NCBI RefSeq assembly: GCF_016862575.1
Contig: NZ_BONF01000009.1
Span: forward strand, 248,001-312,000
DNA length: 64,000 nucleotides
Direction: 5' to 3'
Source of the DNA: Catellatospora bangladeshensis
GTDB lineage: Bacteria; Actinomycetota; Actinomycetes; Mycobacteriales; Micromonosporaceae
The first letter of the stretch is position 1, and each line of letters begins with the position of its first letter. Both the position numbers and the translations under genes were made by a program. Shown here in pieces: positions 36,674-45,784 of the stretch. The notes below the pieces were generated by a model, which saw only the letters and a list, made by a program, of their open reading frames with translations, was not told the DNA's origin and made no database searches.

Positions 36674-37531
36674 ATGACCGGAAGTGTGCTGCTCGGGCTG
36701 GGCGTCGTCGTGCTGCTGGTGTGCGCGGCGTACGCCGTGGTGTGCGCGGTGCGCCCGGCGGCCCGCATGCTGGCGGGCGCGTCCTGGTACCGCACCGGCG
36801 ACCGGCACGGCCGGGCCGCGCTGTCGCGGGTGACCGCGAAGGTGGCGGCCGAGCTGGTGCTGCTGGTCATCGGGGCCGCGCTGGTGTTCACGCTGGCGTC
36901 GGTGTTCGTCGAGGTGCTCGACGCGGTCGTGGACGAGGACGACCTCACCGTGATCGACCGGCCGGTGGTGGACTGGCTGGCCGGGCACCGCACCCCCGGG
37001 CTCAATCGCATCATGATCGCGGTGACCGACCTGGGCAGCGCCGTCGCGCTGGCCGTCGCGTCCGTCGCCGGGGTCGCCTACGTCTCCTGGCGGCTGCGCT
37101 CCTGGTATCCGATCGCGCTCGGGGTGCTCACGCTGGGCCTGGTGCAGCTGCTGGTGCTCGGCATCAAGGTGACGATCGGCCGGGAGCGGCCGAACCCGCC
37201 GGGCCAGGTGGTGCCGGAGACCGGGTTCTCGTTCCCCTCGGGGCACAGCACCAGCTCACTGGTCGGCTTCGCACTGCTGGCCTGGCTGGTCTGCATGCTG
37301 ACCGGCAACCGCACCGTGTGGGCCACCGCGTGGCTGGCCGCGGCGGCGGGCGCGGTGCTGGTCGGCCTGTCGCGCATCTACCTGGGCGTGCACTATCCCA
37401 GCGACGTGCTGGGCGGCTGGATGCTCGGGCTGACCTGGCTGGCGGTGGTCGCGGTGGCCGTCTGGGTGTGGCGGGCGAGGACGACGTCCCGCAACGGCAA
37501 CCATCGGACCCGTTCCACAGCCCAGCGGTAG
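36674..37531 (+). CDS. PAP2-family membrane phosphatase
   Basis: A 285-residue integral membrane phosphatase with about six helices. The three PAP2 motifs are complete: KVTIGRERP (KxxxxxxRP), FPSGHST (PSGH), and SRIYLGVHYPSD (SRxxxxxHxxxD). Substrates are usually phosphatidic acid, diacylglycerol pyrophosphate or undecaprenyl pyrophosphate. A preceding segment (about 75-110) is acidic and probably external. The start is ATG 36674 with GAGGAGGG about 6 nt upstream. The gene runs towards the LacI gene with two hairpins in between. Confidence 0.9.
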   Translation: MTGSVLLGLGVVVLLVCAAYAVVCAVRPAARMLAGASWYRTGDRHGRAALSRVTAKVAAELVLLVIGAALVFTLASVFVEVLDAVVDEDDLTVIDRPVVDWLAGHRTPGLNRIMIAVTDLGSAVALAVASVAGVAYVSWRLRSWYPIALGVLTLGLVQLLVLGIKVTIGRERPNPPGQVVPETGFSFPSGHSTSSLVGFALLAWLVCMLTGNRTVWATAWLAAAAGAVLVGLSRIYLGVHYPSDVLGGWMLGLTWLAVVAVAVWVWRARTTSRNGNHRTRSTAQR

Positions 37532-37548
37532 GTGTCCGTCCCCGGGAT

Positions 37549-37588
37549 ACAACTTCTGGGTTGTGTCCACAACTCCTGTGTTGTGGAC
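37549..37588. terminator. Tandem ACAAC/GTTGT hairpins between convergent genes
   Basis: Two near-identical 20-bp units lie side by side, each with an ACAAC arm, a 6-nt loop and a GTTGT arm. The second has a perfect 9-bp stem (37565-37573 with 37580-37588). They separate the PAP2 gene from the end of the arabinose operon and probably terminate in both directions. Confidence 0.65.
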
Positions 37589-37640
37589 CGCGCCGACGGA
37601 TCGGTGGGCACGGCCGCCGTCAGGGACCGCGTCACGAGGG

Positions 37641-38666
37641 TCAGCGGGTGCGGGGCGGGCCGCTGCTCGCGCGGACCACCAGCGTCGGCGCGACGCGCGG
37701 GTGGGTCGCCGGGCTGGTCTCGTCGGCGTCGAGCAGTTCCAGGAGGACGGCCAGGCCCCGCCGGCCCACCTCGTCGAAGTCCTGCCGCACGGTGGTCAGC
37801 GGCGGGGTGAGGAACGCGGCCTCGGGGATGTCGTCGAACCCGACGACGCTGACGTCCTCGGGCACCCGCACCCCCCGCTCGTGCAGCGAGCGCAGCAGCC
37901 CGAGCGCCTGCTGGTCGTTGGCGCAGAACACGGCGGTGACGTCGGGCCGCCCGGCGATCAGCTCCCCCGCCTCGTAGCCGGAACGCGGGCTCCAGTCGCC
38001 GTTGACCAGCGGTGGCACGCGGCGGTCGGCCCGTTCCAGGGTCTGCCGCCAGCCGTCGACGCGGTCGCGGGCCTCGACCCAGTCGCGGGGGCCGGCGATG
38101 TGCCATACCGTCTCGTGGCCCAGGTCGAGCAGGTGCTGCACGGCCAGCCCGGCGCCCGCGACCTGGTCGACCGAGACGGCGGGCAGCTCCCCGGCGGCAT
38201 CGGACTCGACCACCACCGCGGGCACGCCGGTGGGCAGGCTGTGTACGGCGGCGGCCGCCGTCATCAGCGGCGCGATGATGACCACTCCGGCCACCGACTG
38301 CTCGGTGAGCGCGTCGACGGCCGCCATGACCCCGGCCCGGTCGAGCTGCTCCAGCGTGACGATGCTGATGCCGTATCCGGCGCGCCGGGCGGCCCGCTCG
38401 ACGCCGAGCAGCGTCGCCGCGGGTCCGTACAGGATGGTGTCGAAGCTGACCACGCCGATGACCCGGGAGCGCCGCCCGGCCAGGCCGCGGGCCAGCGCGT
38501 TGGGCCGGTAGTTGAGCTGGCGGACCGCCTGCAGCACCCGCTCGCGGGTCTCCTCGCGCACGCTGGGATGGTTGTTGAGCACCCGCGAGACGGTCTGGTG
38601 GGAGACCCCCGCGAGGCGCGCGACGTCGTTCATCACCGCGGCGCGTGCGGCGGGCTGCTGACTCAT
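37641..38666 (-). CDS. LacI-family repressor of the arabinose operon (AraR-like)
   Basis: A 341-residue regulator. The N-terminal helix-turn-helix and hinge are typical: MNDVARLAGVSHQTVSRVLNNHPSVREETRERVLQAVRQLNYRPNALARGL. The rest is a periplasmic-binding-protein-like sugar-sensing domain (GVVSFDTILYGP, VFCANDQQALGLLRSLHERG, VVGFDDIPEAAFLTPPLTTVRQD). As the last gene of the araB-to-araA operon it would be autoregulated and most likely binds TGTTAGCGCTAACA at 47452-47465, with arabinose as inducer. The binding and the ligand are inferred. ATG 38666 has GGGAGA upstream. Confidence 0.9.
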   Translation of the reverse strand: MSQQPAARAAVMNDVARLAGVSHQTVSRVLNNHPSVREETRERVLQAVRQLNYRPNALARGLAGRRSRVIGVVSFDTILYGPAATLLGVERAARRAGYGISIVTLEQLDRAGVMAAVDALTEQSVAGVVIIAPLMTAAAAVHSLPTGVPAVVVESDAAGELPAVSVDQVAGAGLAVQHLLDLGHETVWHIAGPRDWVEARDRVDGWRQTLERADRRVPPLVNGDWSPRSGYEAGELIAGRPDVTAVFCANDQQALGLLRSLHERGVRVPEDVSVVGFDDIPEAAFLTPPLTTVRQDFDEVGRRGLAVLLELLDADETSPATHPRVAPTLVVRASSGPPRTR

Positions 38667-38786
38667 GGTGTGTCTCCCTCCCGGGCGCATCGTAACCCGG
38701 TGTGATCATCCCGAGGTCCACCGGTGTACCACTCCCGCCGTGCTCCCGGATCGAAGGCAGGACCCGGGAGCGCGGCGGCGGACCGG

Positions 38787-40283
38787 TCAGAAACCGCGGG
38801 CGAGGCGGTAGTACGCCTGGTTCCAGCGCAGCTCGTCGGCGAAGCGGCGCGGGGTGGTGTCCGCGTCGATGACGACCAGCTCGGTGGTGCTCATCTCGGC
38901 CAGGTCGTGCAGCTCGTCGACGCCGACGGCCTGGGACAGCACGGTGTGGTGCGGGCCGCCCGCGGTGAGCCACGCCTGCGCGGAGGAGGCCAGGTCGGGC
39001 CGAGGCTTCCAGACCGCGCGGGCCACGGGCAGCTTCGGCAGCGGCTGCGGCGGGGCGATGACGTCGACCTCGTTGGCGACCAGGCGGAACCGCTCCCCCA
39101 TGTCGGCCAGGCCCATCACCACCGCCGGTCCCTCGGCAGCGTCGAAGACCAGGCGCACCGGGTCCTCCTTGCCGCCGATGCCGAGCGGGTGGATCTCGAC
39201 GCGCGGCGTGCCGGCCGCGATGGTCGGGCAGATCTCCAGCATGTGCGCGCCGAGGATGACCTCCTGGCCGGGGCTGAGGTCGTAGGTGTAGTCCTCCATG
39301 AACGACGTGCCGCCGGTGGTGCCGACGGACATCGCCTTGAGCGTGCGGACCAGCACCGCGGTCTTCCAGTCGCCCTCGGCGCCGAAGCCGTAGCCCTCGG
39401 CCATCAGCCGCTGCACCGCGATGCCGGGCAGCTGGCGCAGCCCACCCAGGTCCTCGAAGTTGGTGGTGAACGCGCGGAACCCGCCGGCCTCCAGGAAGGA
39501 GCGCAGGCCCGCCTCGATGCGGGCGGCGTAGCGCAGGGCGTCGTGGCGGTCGCCGCCCGGCCGCAGCTCGTTCGCCAGCTGGTAGCTGTCGTCGTACTCC
39601 TTGACCAGCGCGTCCACCGAGGCGTCGCTTGCCGCGTCGACGGCGGCGACCAGGTCGTTGACGCCGTACGTGTTGACCGACACGCCGAAGTGGAGCTGCG
39701 CCTCGACCTTGTCGCCCTCGGTGACCGCGACGTCGCGCATGTTGTCGCCGAAGCGGGCCAGCCGCAGCGAGCGCATCGCGGAGTAGCCCAGCGACGCCCG
39801 CACCCAGGTCGCGATACGGGCGACGGTACGCGGGTCGCTGACGTGCCCGGCGACGGTCTTGCGGGCCACCCCGAGCCGGGTCTGCACATACCCGAACTCG
39901 CGGTCGCCGTGCGCGGCCTGGTTGAGGTTCATGAAGTCCATGTCGATCTCGGACCACGGCAGCGCCACGTTGGCCTGGGTGTGCAGGTGCAGCAGCGGCA
40001 CCCGCAGCGCGTCCAGGCCCGAGATCCACATCTTGGCCGGGGAGAAGGTGTGCATCCAGGCGATCACCCCGACCGCGCCCGCCATGTCGGCCTGGCGGCA
40101 GACGTCGAGGATGTCGGCGGCGGACGTGAGCACCGGCTTCCACACCACGCGGGCGGGGATGGCCGGGTCGGCGTCGAGCTGCTGCGCGAGCAGGCGCGAC
40201 TGGTCGGCCACCTGCTGCAGCGTCTCCGGGCCGTAGAGGTGCTGGCTGCCGGTGAGGAACCAGACCTCGGGGGGTGTCGTCAT
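38787..40283 (-). CDS. araA: L-arabinose isomerase
   Basis: Converts L-arabinose to L-ribulose in the cytoplasm with a divalent metal. The 498 residues match the usual length of about 500. Visible signatures: [16 protein letters not shown] at the start, the metal ligands in [31 protein letters not shown] and the His of GPHHTVLS, which correspond to the two Glu and two His of known AraA proteins. ATG 40283 is preceded by a GGAAGG-like site. The gene lies between the permease genes and the LacI gene in the operon, away from araB and araD. Confidence 0.96.
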   Translation of the reverse strand: MTTPPEVWFLTGSQHLYGPETLQQVADQSRLLAQQLDADPAIPARVVWKPVLTSAADILDVCRQADMAGAVGVIAWMHTFSPAKMWISGLDALRVPLLHLHTQANVALPWSEIDMDFMNLNQAAHGDREFGYVQTRLGVARKTVAGHVSDPRTVARIATWVRASLGYSAMRSLRLARFGDNMRDVAVTEGDKVEAQLHFGVSVNTYGVNDLVAAVDAASDASVDALVKEYDDSYQLANELRPGGDRHDALRYAARIEAGLRSFLEAGGFRAFTTNFEDLGGLRQLPGIAVQRLMAEGYGFGAEGDWKTAVLVRTLKAMSVGTTGGTSFMEDYTYDLSPGQEVILGAHMLEICPTIAAGTPRVEIHPLGIGGKEDPVRLVFDAAEGPAVVMGLADMGERFRLVANEVDVIAPPQPLPKLPVARAVWKPRPDLASSAQAWLTAGGPHHTVLSQAVGVDELHDLAEMSTTELVVIDADTTPRRFADELRWNQAYYRLARGF

Positions 40284-40318
40284 GGTGCGTCGCCTTCCGC
40301 TGGAACGGGTTGCTGGGG

Positions 40319-41314
40319 CTACTTCTTGCGGATGCCGATGAGGCGTTGGAGGAGGATGAACGCGAACAGCAGGCCACCGATCACGATCTTGGTCCACCAG
40401 GAGTTGAGGGTGCCGTCGAAGGTGATGAGGGTCTGGATCACGCCGAGCACCAGCACGCCGAGCACGGTGCCGAGCACGTACCCGGAGCCGCCGGTGAGCA
40501 GGGTGCCGCCGATGACGACCGCGGCGATCGCGTCCAGCTCCATGCCGACCGCGATCAGCGGGGCGCCGGACAGGGTGTAGAAGCTGAGCAGGATGCCGCC
40601 GATGGCCGAGCACAGCCCGCTGATCGTGTAGACCATGATCTTCGTACGGGCCACGGGCAGGCCCATGAGCAGCGCGGACTGCGGGTTGCCGCCGATGGCG
40701 TACACGTTGCGGCCCAGCCGCGTGTAGGCCAGGGCGTACGCGGCGACGGCGACGACCGCGAACGCGATCAGCACGCTGATCGACACGAAGTTGCCGCGCG
40801 GGTCGCCGATGCGCTCCTGGGCCACACCGGTCCAGAACGGGTCCGTGATGGGGATGGACGAGTTGCTGATCCAGTTGCACATGCCGCGGGCGAAGAACAT
40901 CCCGGCCAGCGTCACGATGAACGGCTGGATCTCGAAGTAATGGATCACGCAGCCCATCACGAACCCGAGGGTCGGCCCGATGAGCAGCGCGATCAGTAGC
41001 ACCAACGCGGCCGGCAGGCCGTTCTGCAGCAGCGACGCCGATACCATCGCCGTCATCGCGACCACCGAGCCGACGGACAGGTCGATGCCGCCGGTGAGGA
41101 TCACGAAGGTCATGCCGACCGCGACGACGAGCAGGAACCCGTTGTCGATGAAGGCGTTGAAGACGACCTGGATGTCGGAGAAGGCGCGGTACTGCGAGAC
41201 GCCGATGCCGTACATGACCAGCAGCAGCGCGAACGTGGCGAGCACGGGCACGTGCCGGCGTGGCAGCCGCCACCGCCCGATACGGGCGAGGTTCCCCAGA
41301 TCGGTGGTGGTCAT
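40319..41314 (-). CDS. Sugar ABC transporter permease, YjfF-like
   Basis: A 331-residue permease of the BPD_transp_2 type with about nine hydrophobic helices. The conserved [16 protein letters not shown] segment and the [29 protein letters not shown] region identify the ribose/galactofuranose class. With the permease encoded next it forms a heterodimeric channel. The ATG overlaps the stop of the upstream permease gene (ATGA). The substrate is probably L-arabinose, inferred from the operon. Confidence 0.92.
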   Translation of the reverse strand: MTTTDLGNLARIGRWRLPRRHVPVLATFALLLVMYGIGVSQYRAFSDIQVVFNAFIDNGFLLVVAVGMTFVILTGGIDLSVGSVVAMTAMVSASLLQNGLPAALVLLIALLIGPTLGFVMGCVIHYFEIQPFIVTLAGMFFARGMCNWISNSSIPITDPFWTGVAQERIGDPRGNFVSISVLIAFAVVAVAAYALAYTRLGRNVYAIGGNPQSALLMGLPVARTKIMVYTISGLCSAIGGILLSFYTLSGAPLIAVGMELDAIAAVVIGGTLLTGGSGYVLGTVLGVLVLGVIQTLITFDGTLNSWWTKIVIGGLLFAFILLQRLIGIRKK

Positions 41315-42378
41315 GCGGGCACCTGCTCCTTCTGCGGCGCCGCCGCGACCGTCGGGGTGGCGGGCGGGCGCCGCCGGGCGAACCTGGCCCGGAACGCCGG
41401 GGCCTGGATGAGGCACACCACGATCACGACGACTGCCTTGAACAGCAGCGACGTCTGCGGGCTGATGTTCATGGCGTACACCGTGGTGGTCAGCGTCTGG
41501 ATGATCAGCGCGCCGATCAGGGTGCCGCTGAGCGAGAACCGGCCGCCGGCCAGCGAGGTGCCGCCGATGACGACGGCGAGGATCGCGTCCAGCTCGATCC
41601 AGAGCCCGGCGGTGCTGCCCGCGGCGCTGGACACGTCTGCGGTGATCATGAATCCGGCCACGGCGGCGCAGATCCCGGCGATCACGTACACCAGGAACGT
41701 GATGCGCCGCGCGCGAATGCCGGCCAGGCGGCTGGCCTCGGCGTTGCCGCCGACCGCCTCGATGATCAGGCCGAGTGCGGTGCGCCTGGTCAGCACCGCG
41801 ATGAGCAGGGTCACCGCGATCGCGATGAGGATGGCCACCGGCAGCGTGAGCCAATATCCGGCGCCGATCACCCGGTACGGGTCGGAGTTGATGGTGATGA
41901 TCTGGCCCTCGGTGATCAGCTGCGCGAGACCGCGCCCGGCCACCATCAGGATCAGCGTGGCGATGATCGGCTGGATGCCGATGACGGAGACCAGCAGCCC
42001 GTTCCACGCTCCGGCCACCAGCGCCAGGCCCAGTGCCAGACCCAGCGCGGTGAACAGGGTCGACAGGCTGTTCTGGTCGGCGGCCTGGCTGATGTGCAGG
42101 CACGCCATCGATCCGGCGATGGCGCACACGGAGCCGACGGACAGGTCGATGCCACCGGTCGCGATCACCAGCGTCATGCCGAGCGCGACCAGGATCAGCG
42201 GCGCGGACAGCCGTACGATGTCGACCAGGCTGCCGTACAGGTGGCCGTCCTTCACCTCGATCGACACGAAGCTCGGCCGGTAGGCGGTGTTCGCCGCGAT
42301 CAGCACGACCAGGACGACCAGCGGCCAGAACAGCCGCTGCCCGGAGGCTGCGGCGAGCCGGGTGCGTACTTCACTCAT
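41311..42378 (-). CDS. Sugar ABC transporter permease, YtfT-like
   Basis: A 355-residue membrane permease, paralogous to the gene downstream, with the matching signature [19 protein letters not shown] and [28 protein letters not shown]. About nine helices are visible, and the C-terminus is cytoplasmic and basic. Its ATG overlaps the ATPase stop and its stop overlaps the next ATG, so all three transporter subunits are coupled. Two different permeases plus a duplicated ATPase is the YtfRT-YjfF architecture. Confidence 0.92.
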   Translation of the reverse strand: MSEVRTRLAAASGQRLFWPLVVLVVLIAANTAYRPSFVSIEVKDGHLYGSLVDIVRLSAPLILVALGMTLVIATGGIDLSVGSVCAIAGSMACLHISQAADQNSLSTLFTALGLALGLALVAGAWNGLLVSVIGIQPIIATLILMVAGRGLAQLITEGQIITINSDPYRVIGAGYWLTLPVAILIAIAVTLLIAVLTRRTALGLIIEAVGGNAEASRLAGIRARRITFLVYVIAGICAAVAGFMITADVSSAAGSTAGLWIELDAILAVVIGGTSLAGGRFSLSGTLIGALIIQTLTTTVYAMNISPQTSLLFKAVVVIVVCLIQAPAFRARFARRRPPATPTVAAAPQKEQVPA

Positions 42379-43898
42379 GAGCTGGCTCCGCTCGCGATGG
42401 TGGCCATGACGCGATCGGCGTCGAGGGTGTCGTCGTTGGCCAGCTGGGTGACCATCCGCCGGTCGCGCATCACGGCGACCTTGTGGCTCAGCCGCAGCAC
42501 CTCCTCCAGCTCGGCGGAGATGAACAGCACCGCCATGCCGCCGTCGGACAGCTCCACCACCAGACGCTGGATCTCGGCCTTGGCGCCGATGTCGATGCCC
42601 CGGGTGGGCTCGTCGAGGATCAGCAGCCGCGGCTCGGTGATGAGCCAGCGGGCGAGCACGACCTTCTGCTGGTTGCCGCCGGACAGGTTGCGCACCGGCA
42701 TCTCGGGGTCGGCCGGGCGGATGCTGAGCGCGTCGATGTACTTGCGCACCAGCTCGTCCTGGCGGCGGCGCGGGATCGGCCGGGTCCAGCCCCGGGCGGC
42801 CTGCATGGCCAGCATGATGTTCTCACGCACGGACAGCTCGCCGACCAGGCCCTCGATGCGCCGGTTCTCGGAGCAGAACGCGATGTCGCGGGCGATCGCG
42901 GCGATCGGGGTGCGGATCGCGGCGGGGCTGCCGTCCATGGTGATCCGGCCGTGGTCGGGACGGTCGGCGCCGAACAGCAGCCGGGCGACCTCGGTGCGCC
43001 CGGAGCCCAGCAGCCCGGCCAGGCCGACGACCTCGCCGGCGTGGATGGTCATCGAGAACGGCGCGACCGAGCCCTTGCGGCCCAGCTCGGCGGCCTCGAG
43101 CAGGGGCGTGGACGCCTCGACGGCGGCCAGCTCGCGCTTGGGCTGCTCGTCGAGCCGCTCCAGCGCGTCCAGCTCCTTGCCGATCATCTTCTCGACCAGC
43201 GCGAGCTGGGGCAGCTCGGCGGTGGGGTACTCGCCGACCAGGCGGCCGTTGCGCAGCACCGTGATGCGGTCGGCGACCTCGTACACCTGGTCGAGGAAGT
43301 GGGTGACGAACAGGATGGCGATGCCCTCGTTCTGCAGCTGCCGCATGATCCGGAACAGCTGGGCCACCTCGCTGCTGTCCAGGCTGGACGTGGGCTCGTC
43401 GAGGATGAGCACCCGGGCCTGGATGTCGATGGCGCGGGCGATGGCCACCATCTGCTGCACCGCCAGCGAGCAGGTGCCCAGCGCCGCGGTGACGTCGATG
43501 TCCAGCTCCAGGCGGGCCAGCAGGGCGCGGGCCCGGCGGCGCAGCTCGCGCCAGTTGATCGCGCCGAGGATGCGCGGCTCCCGGCCGATGAAGATGTTCT
43601 CCGCCACCGACAGGTTGGGGCAGAGGTTGACCTCCTGGTAGACGGTGCTGACGCCGGCCGCGCGGGCCTGCATCGGGCCGGTGAACGACACCTGCTGCCC
43701 GTCGAGCGCGACCACGCCGCTGTCGGCGGTGTACACACCGGTCAGCACCTTGATGAGGGTGGACTTGCCGGCCCCGTTCTCGCCCATGAGGGCGTGGATC
43801 TCGCCGGGGAACAGGCGGAAGTCGACCGAGTCGAGGGCCCGTACGCCGGGGAAGGTCTTGCTGATCGTGGTCATCGTCAGGACCGGCTGCCTACCCAT
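42375..43898 (-). CDS. Sugar ABC transporter ATP-binding protein, YtfR-like
   Basis: A 507-residue protein with two fused ATPase domains. The first has Walker A GENGAGKST (39-47), Q-loop VYQEVN, a weak signature (GTCSLAVQQM) and Walker B LILDEPTSSLD. The second has the degenerate P-loop GLLGSGRTE, the intact signature LSGGNQQKV and LILDEPTRGIDIG, as usual for monosaccharide importers. ATG 43898 has GAAAGG about 9 nt upstream. A hairpin at 43932-43965 separates it from the binding-protein gene. Confidence 0.94.
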   Translation of the reverse strand: MGRQPVLTMTTISKTFPGVRALDSVDFRLFPGEIHALMGENGAGKSTLIKVLTGVYTADSGVVALDGQQVSFTGPMQARAAGVSTVYQEVNLCPNLSVAENIFIGREPRILGAINWRELRRRARALLARLELDIDVTAALGTCSLAVQQMVAIARAIDIQARVLILDEPTSSLDSSEVAQLFRIMRQLQNEGIAILFVTHFLDQVYEVADRITVLRNGRLVGEYPTAELPQLALVEKMIGKELDALERLDEQPKRELAAVEASTPLLEAAELGRKGSVAPFSMTIHAGEVVGLAGLLGSGRTEVARLLFGADRPDHGRITMDGSPAAIRTPIAAIARDIAFCSENRRIEGLVGELSVRENIMLAMQAARGWTRPIPRRRQDELVRKYIDALSIRPADPEMPVRNLSGGNQQKVVLARWLITEPRLLILDEPTRGIDIGAKAEIQRLVVELSDGGMAVLFISAELEEVLRLSHKVAVMRDRRMVTQLANDDTLDADRVMATIASGASS

Positions 43899-43931
43899 CC
43901 CACCAGACCTTTCATGTGGATTGCCGGAGGC

Positions 43932-43965
43932 GGGGCCGCCGCGGCGTGCTACCGGCGGCGGCCCC
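43932..43965 (-). terminator. Intra-operon hairpin between binding-protein and ATPase genes
   Basis: A perfect 10-bp GC stem (43932-43941 with 43956-43965) lies between the stop of the binding-protein gene and the ATPase start. Such elements commonly stabilise the upstream message or partly terminate, giving more binding protein than membrane complex. Confidence 0.55.
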
Positions 43966-43977
43966 TCGGTGTGCGGA

Positions 43978-44979
43978 TCAGTACTTGCGGTTGGGCAGAG
44001 CGGCCTTGGCCTGCTCCGGCGTGAAGGTGGTCTCCTCGGTCTCGATCCGCTGCGGGATCGTCTCACCGGCCTTGACCTTCTTCACCAGGTCCATCAGCTG
44101 GGGCCCGAGCAGCGGGCTGCACTCGGCGATGAAGTTGAACTTGCCGTCGGCGAGGGCCTGCATGCCGTCCTTGACCGCGTCGATGGTGATGATCTTGATG
44201 TCCTTGCCGGGCACCTTGCCCGCCGCGGTGATCGCCTCCAGCGCACCCAGACCCATGTCGTCGTTGTGCGCGAACAGCACGTCGATCTTCGGGTTGGCCT
44301 TGATGAACTGCTCCATGACCGCCTTGCCGCCGGCCCGGGTGAAGTCACCGGTCTGCGACGCGATGATCTTCAGGTTCGGGTTGGCCGCGATGGCCTCGGC
44401 GAAGCCCTTCTTGCGGTCGTTGGCCGGCGCCGAACCCGTCGTGCCCTGCAGCTCCACGATGTTCACCGGGCCGGTGGCCGACTTCATCTCGTTGACCAGC
44501 CACTCACCGGAGAGGCGGCCCTCCTTGACGAAGTCCGAGCCGATGAACGTCTTGTACAGCGACTTGTCGGCCGAGTCGACGGAGCGGTCGGTGAGGATCA
44601 CCGGGATGCCCGCGTCCTTGGCCTCCTTCAGCACGTTGTCCCAGCCGGACTCCACCACCGGCGAGAAGGCGATCACGTCGACCTTCTGCAGGATGTAGTT
44701 GCGGATGGCCTTGATCTGGTTCTCCTGCTTCTGCTGCGCGTCGTCGAACTTCAGCTCGATGCCCGCCGCGGCCGCCGCCTCCTTGATGGAGTTGGTGTTC
44801 GCGGTGCGCCAGCCGCTCTCGGCGCCGACCTGCGAGAAGCCCAGCGTGATCTTGCCGTCGTCGGCCGGCTCGCCGCCGGTGTCACTGTTGCCACAGCCGG
44901 CGAGGGCGCCCGCGACCAGGCTCGCGGACAGCACCGCGACGGCTGCGCGTCGCGTGAACTGCTTGCCCAAGGTGAACAT
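43978..44979 (-). CDS. Sugar-binding lipoprotein, YtfQ-like
   Basis: A 333-residue substrate-binding protein. The signal has TRRAAVAVL and the lipobox LAGC (Cys29), so it is anchored to the outer face of the membrane. The mature part is a type I periplasmic-binding fold (LGFSQVGAESGWRTANTNSIKEA, VDVIAFSPVVESGWDNVLKEAKDAGIPVILTDR, VLFAHNDDMGLGALEAI). YtfQ binds furanose sugars in E. coli; here the operon suggests L-arabinose or arabinose-containing oligosaccharides. An imperfect dyad GGAAC-GGT-GTTTC lies at 45029-45041 upstream. Confidence 0.93.
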   Translation of the reverse strand: MFTLGKQFTRRAAVAVLSASLVAGALAGCGNSDTGGEPADDGKITLGFSQVGAESGWRTANTNSIKEAAAAAGIELKFDDAQQKQENQIKAIRNYILQKVDVIAFSPVVESGWDNVLKEAKDAGIPVILTDRSVDSADKSLYKTFIGSDFVKEGRLSGEWLVNEMKSATGPVNIVELQGTTGSAPANDRKKGFAEAIAANPNLKIIASQTGDFTRAGGKAVMEQFIKANPKIDVLFAHNDDMGLGALEAITAAGKVPGKDIKIITIDAVKDGMQALADGKFNFIAECSPLLGPQLMDLVKKVKAGETIPQRIETEETTFTPEQAKAALPNRKY

Positions 44980-45068
44980 GCGATCTCCTTGATGGGTGAG
45001 GGCATAGCCGATCCGCCCCCTACCGGACGGAACGGTGTTTCAGTGGTGCGCGCGGTGAGAGGTGGTAC

Positions 45069-45086
45069 GCCGCCGGGCTCGGCGGC
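45069..45086 (-). terminator. Small hairpin behind araD
   Basis: A GCCGCC/GGCGGC stem of 6 bp with a 6-nt loop lies 21 nt downstream of the araD stop. It may attenuate transcription between araBD and the transporter genes. Evidence is weak. Confidence 0.3.
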
Positions 45087-45106
45087 CGTGGAGCGGTGCG
45101 GTGCAG

Positions 45107-45784
45107 CTACGGCGCGGGCGGAGGTGCGACCTGGCCGTAGACGTTCTGGTAGCGGGCGTAGAGCGAGTCCACGTCCGCCTGTGCCATCGGCACGGGCTCG
45201 CCCAGCATCCGCGTCAGGTGCGCGGTGCGGGCGACGTCCTCGCACATCACTGCGGCCTTGACCGCCGCGCGGGCGTCCCTGCCGATGGTGAACACGCCGT
45301 GATTGCGCATCAGCACGGCCGGCGAGCGGTGCCCGGCCAGCGTGGCGACGATGCCCTTGCCGATGTCGTCGCCCCCGATCAGCGCGAACGGCCCGATCGG
45401 GATCTCCCCGCCGAACTCGTCGGCCTGGGCGGTCAGGTGGCACGGGATCGCCTCGCCGCGGGCAGCCCACGCCGTGGCGTAGGTGCTGTGCGTGTGCACC
45501 ACGCCGCCGACCTCGGGCATCGCCCGGTAGACGTAGGCGTGCGCGGCGGTGTCCGACGACGGCGACAGGTCGCCCTCGACCACGTCGCCGTGCAGGTCGC
45601 ACACGATCATGTTGGCCGGGCTGAGGTCGTCGTAGGACACCCCGCTCGGCTTGATGACCATCAGCTCCTTGCCGGGCACCCGCGCCGACACGTTGCCGGC
45701 CGTCCAGGCGACCAGCCCGTAGCGGGTCAGCTCGGCGTGCAGCGCGGCGACGGTCTCGCGCACCTCGGTGACGGTCTGGCTCAT
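45107..45784 (-). CDS. araD: L-ribulose-5-phosphate 4-epimerase
   Basis: Epimerises L-ribulose-5-phosphate to D-xylulose-5-phosphate, which enters the pentose phosphate pathway. The 225-residue class II aldolase-fold protein has the zinc-binding HTHSTYA pair, a further His in LMRNHGVFTIG, and the phosphate-binding TAGNVSARV and KPSGVSYDDL loops. The length is close to the usual 231. ATG 45784 overlaps the araB stop by 4 nt, so araB and araD are coupled. Confidence 0.95.
   Translation of the reverse strand: MSQTVTEVRETVAALHAELTRYGLVAWTAGNVSARVPGKELMVIKPSGVSYDDLSPANMIVCDLHGDVVEGDLSPSSDTAAHAYVYRAMPEVGGVVHTHSTYATAWAARGEAIPCHLTAQADEFGGEIPIGPFALIGGDDIGKGIVATLAGHRSPAVLMRNHGVFTIGRDARAAVKAAVMCEDVARTAHLTRMLGEPVPMAQADVDSLYARYQNVYGQVAPPPAP

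Noticed and set aside
37393-40377. A 994-codon minus-strand frame over the LacI gene and araA
   Set aside because: It is a shifted frame of two clear genes, and its Arg/Ala/Gly-rich translation has no domain.
41260-43641. A 793-codon plus-strand frame across the permease and ATPase genes
   Set aside because: Antisense to three overlapping transporter genes with complete motifs; a GC-bias artefact.
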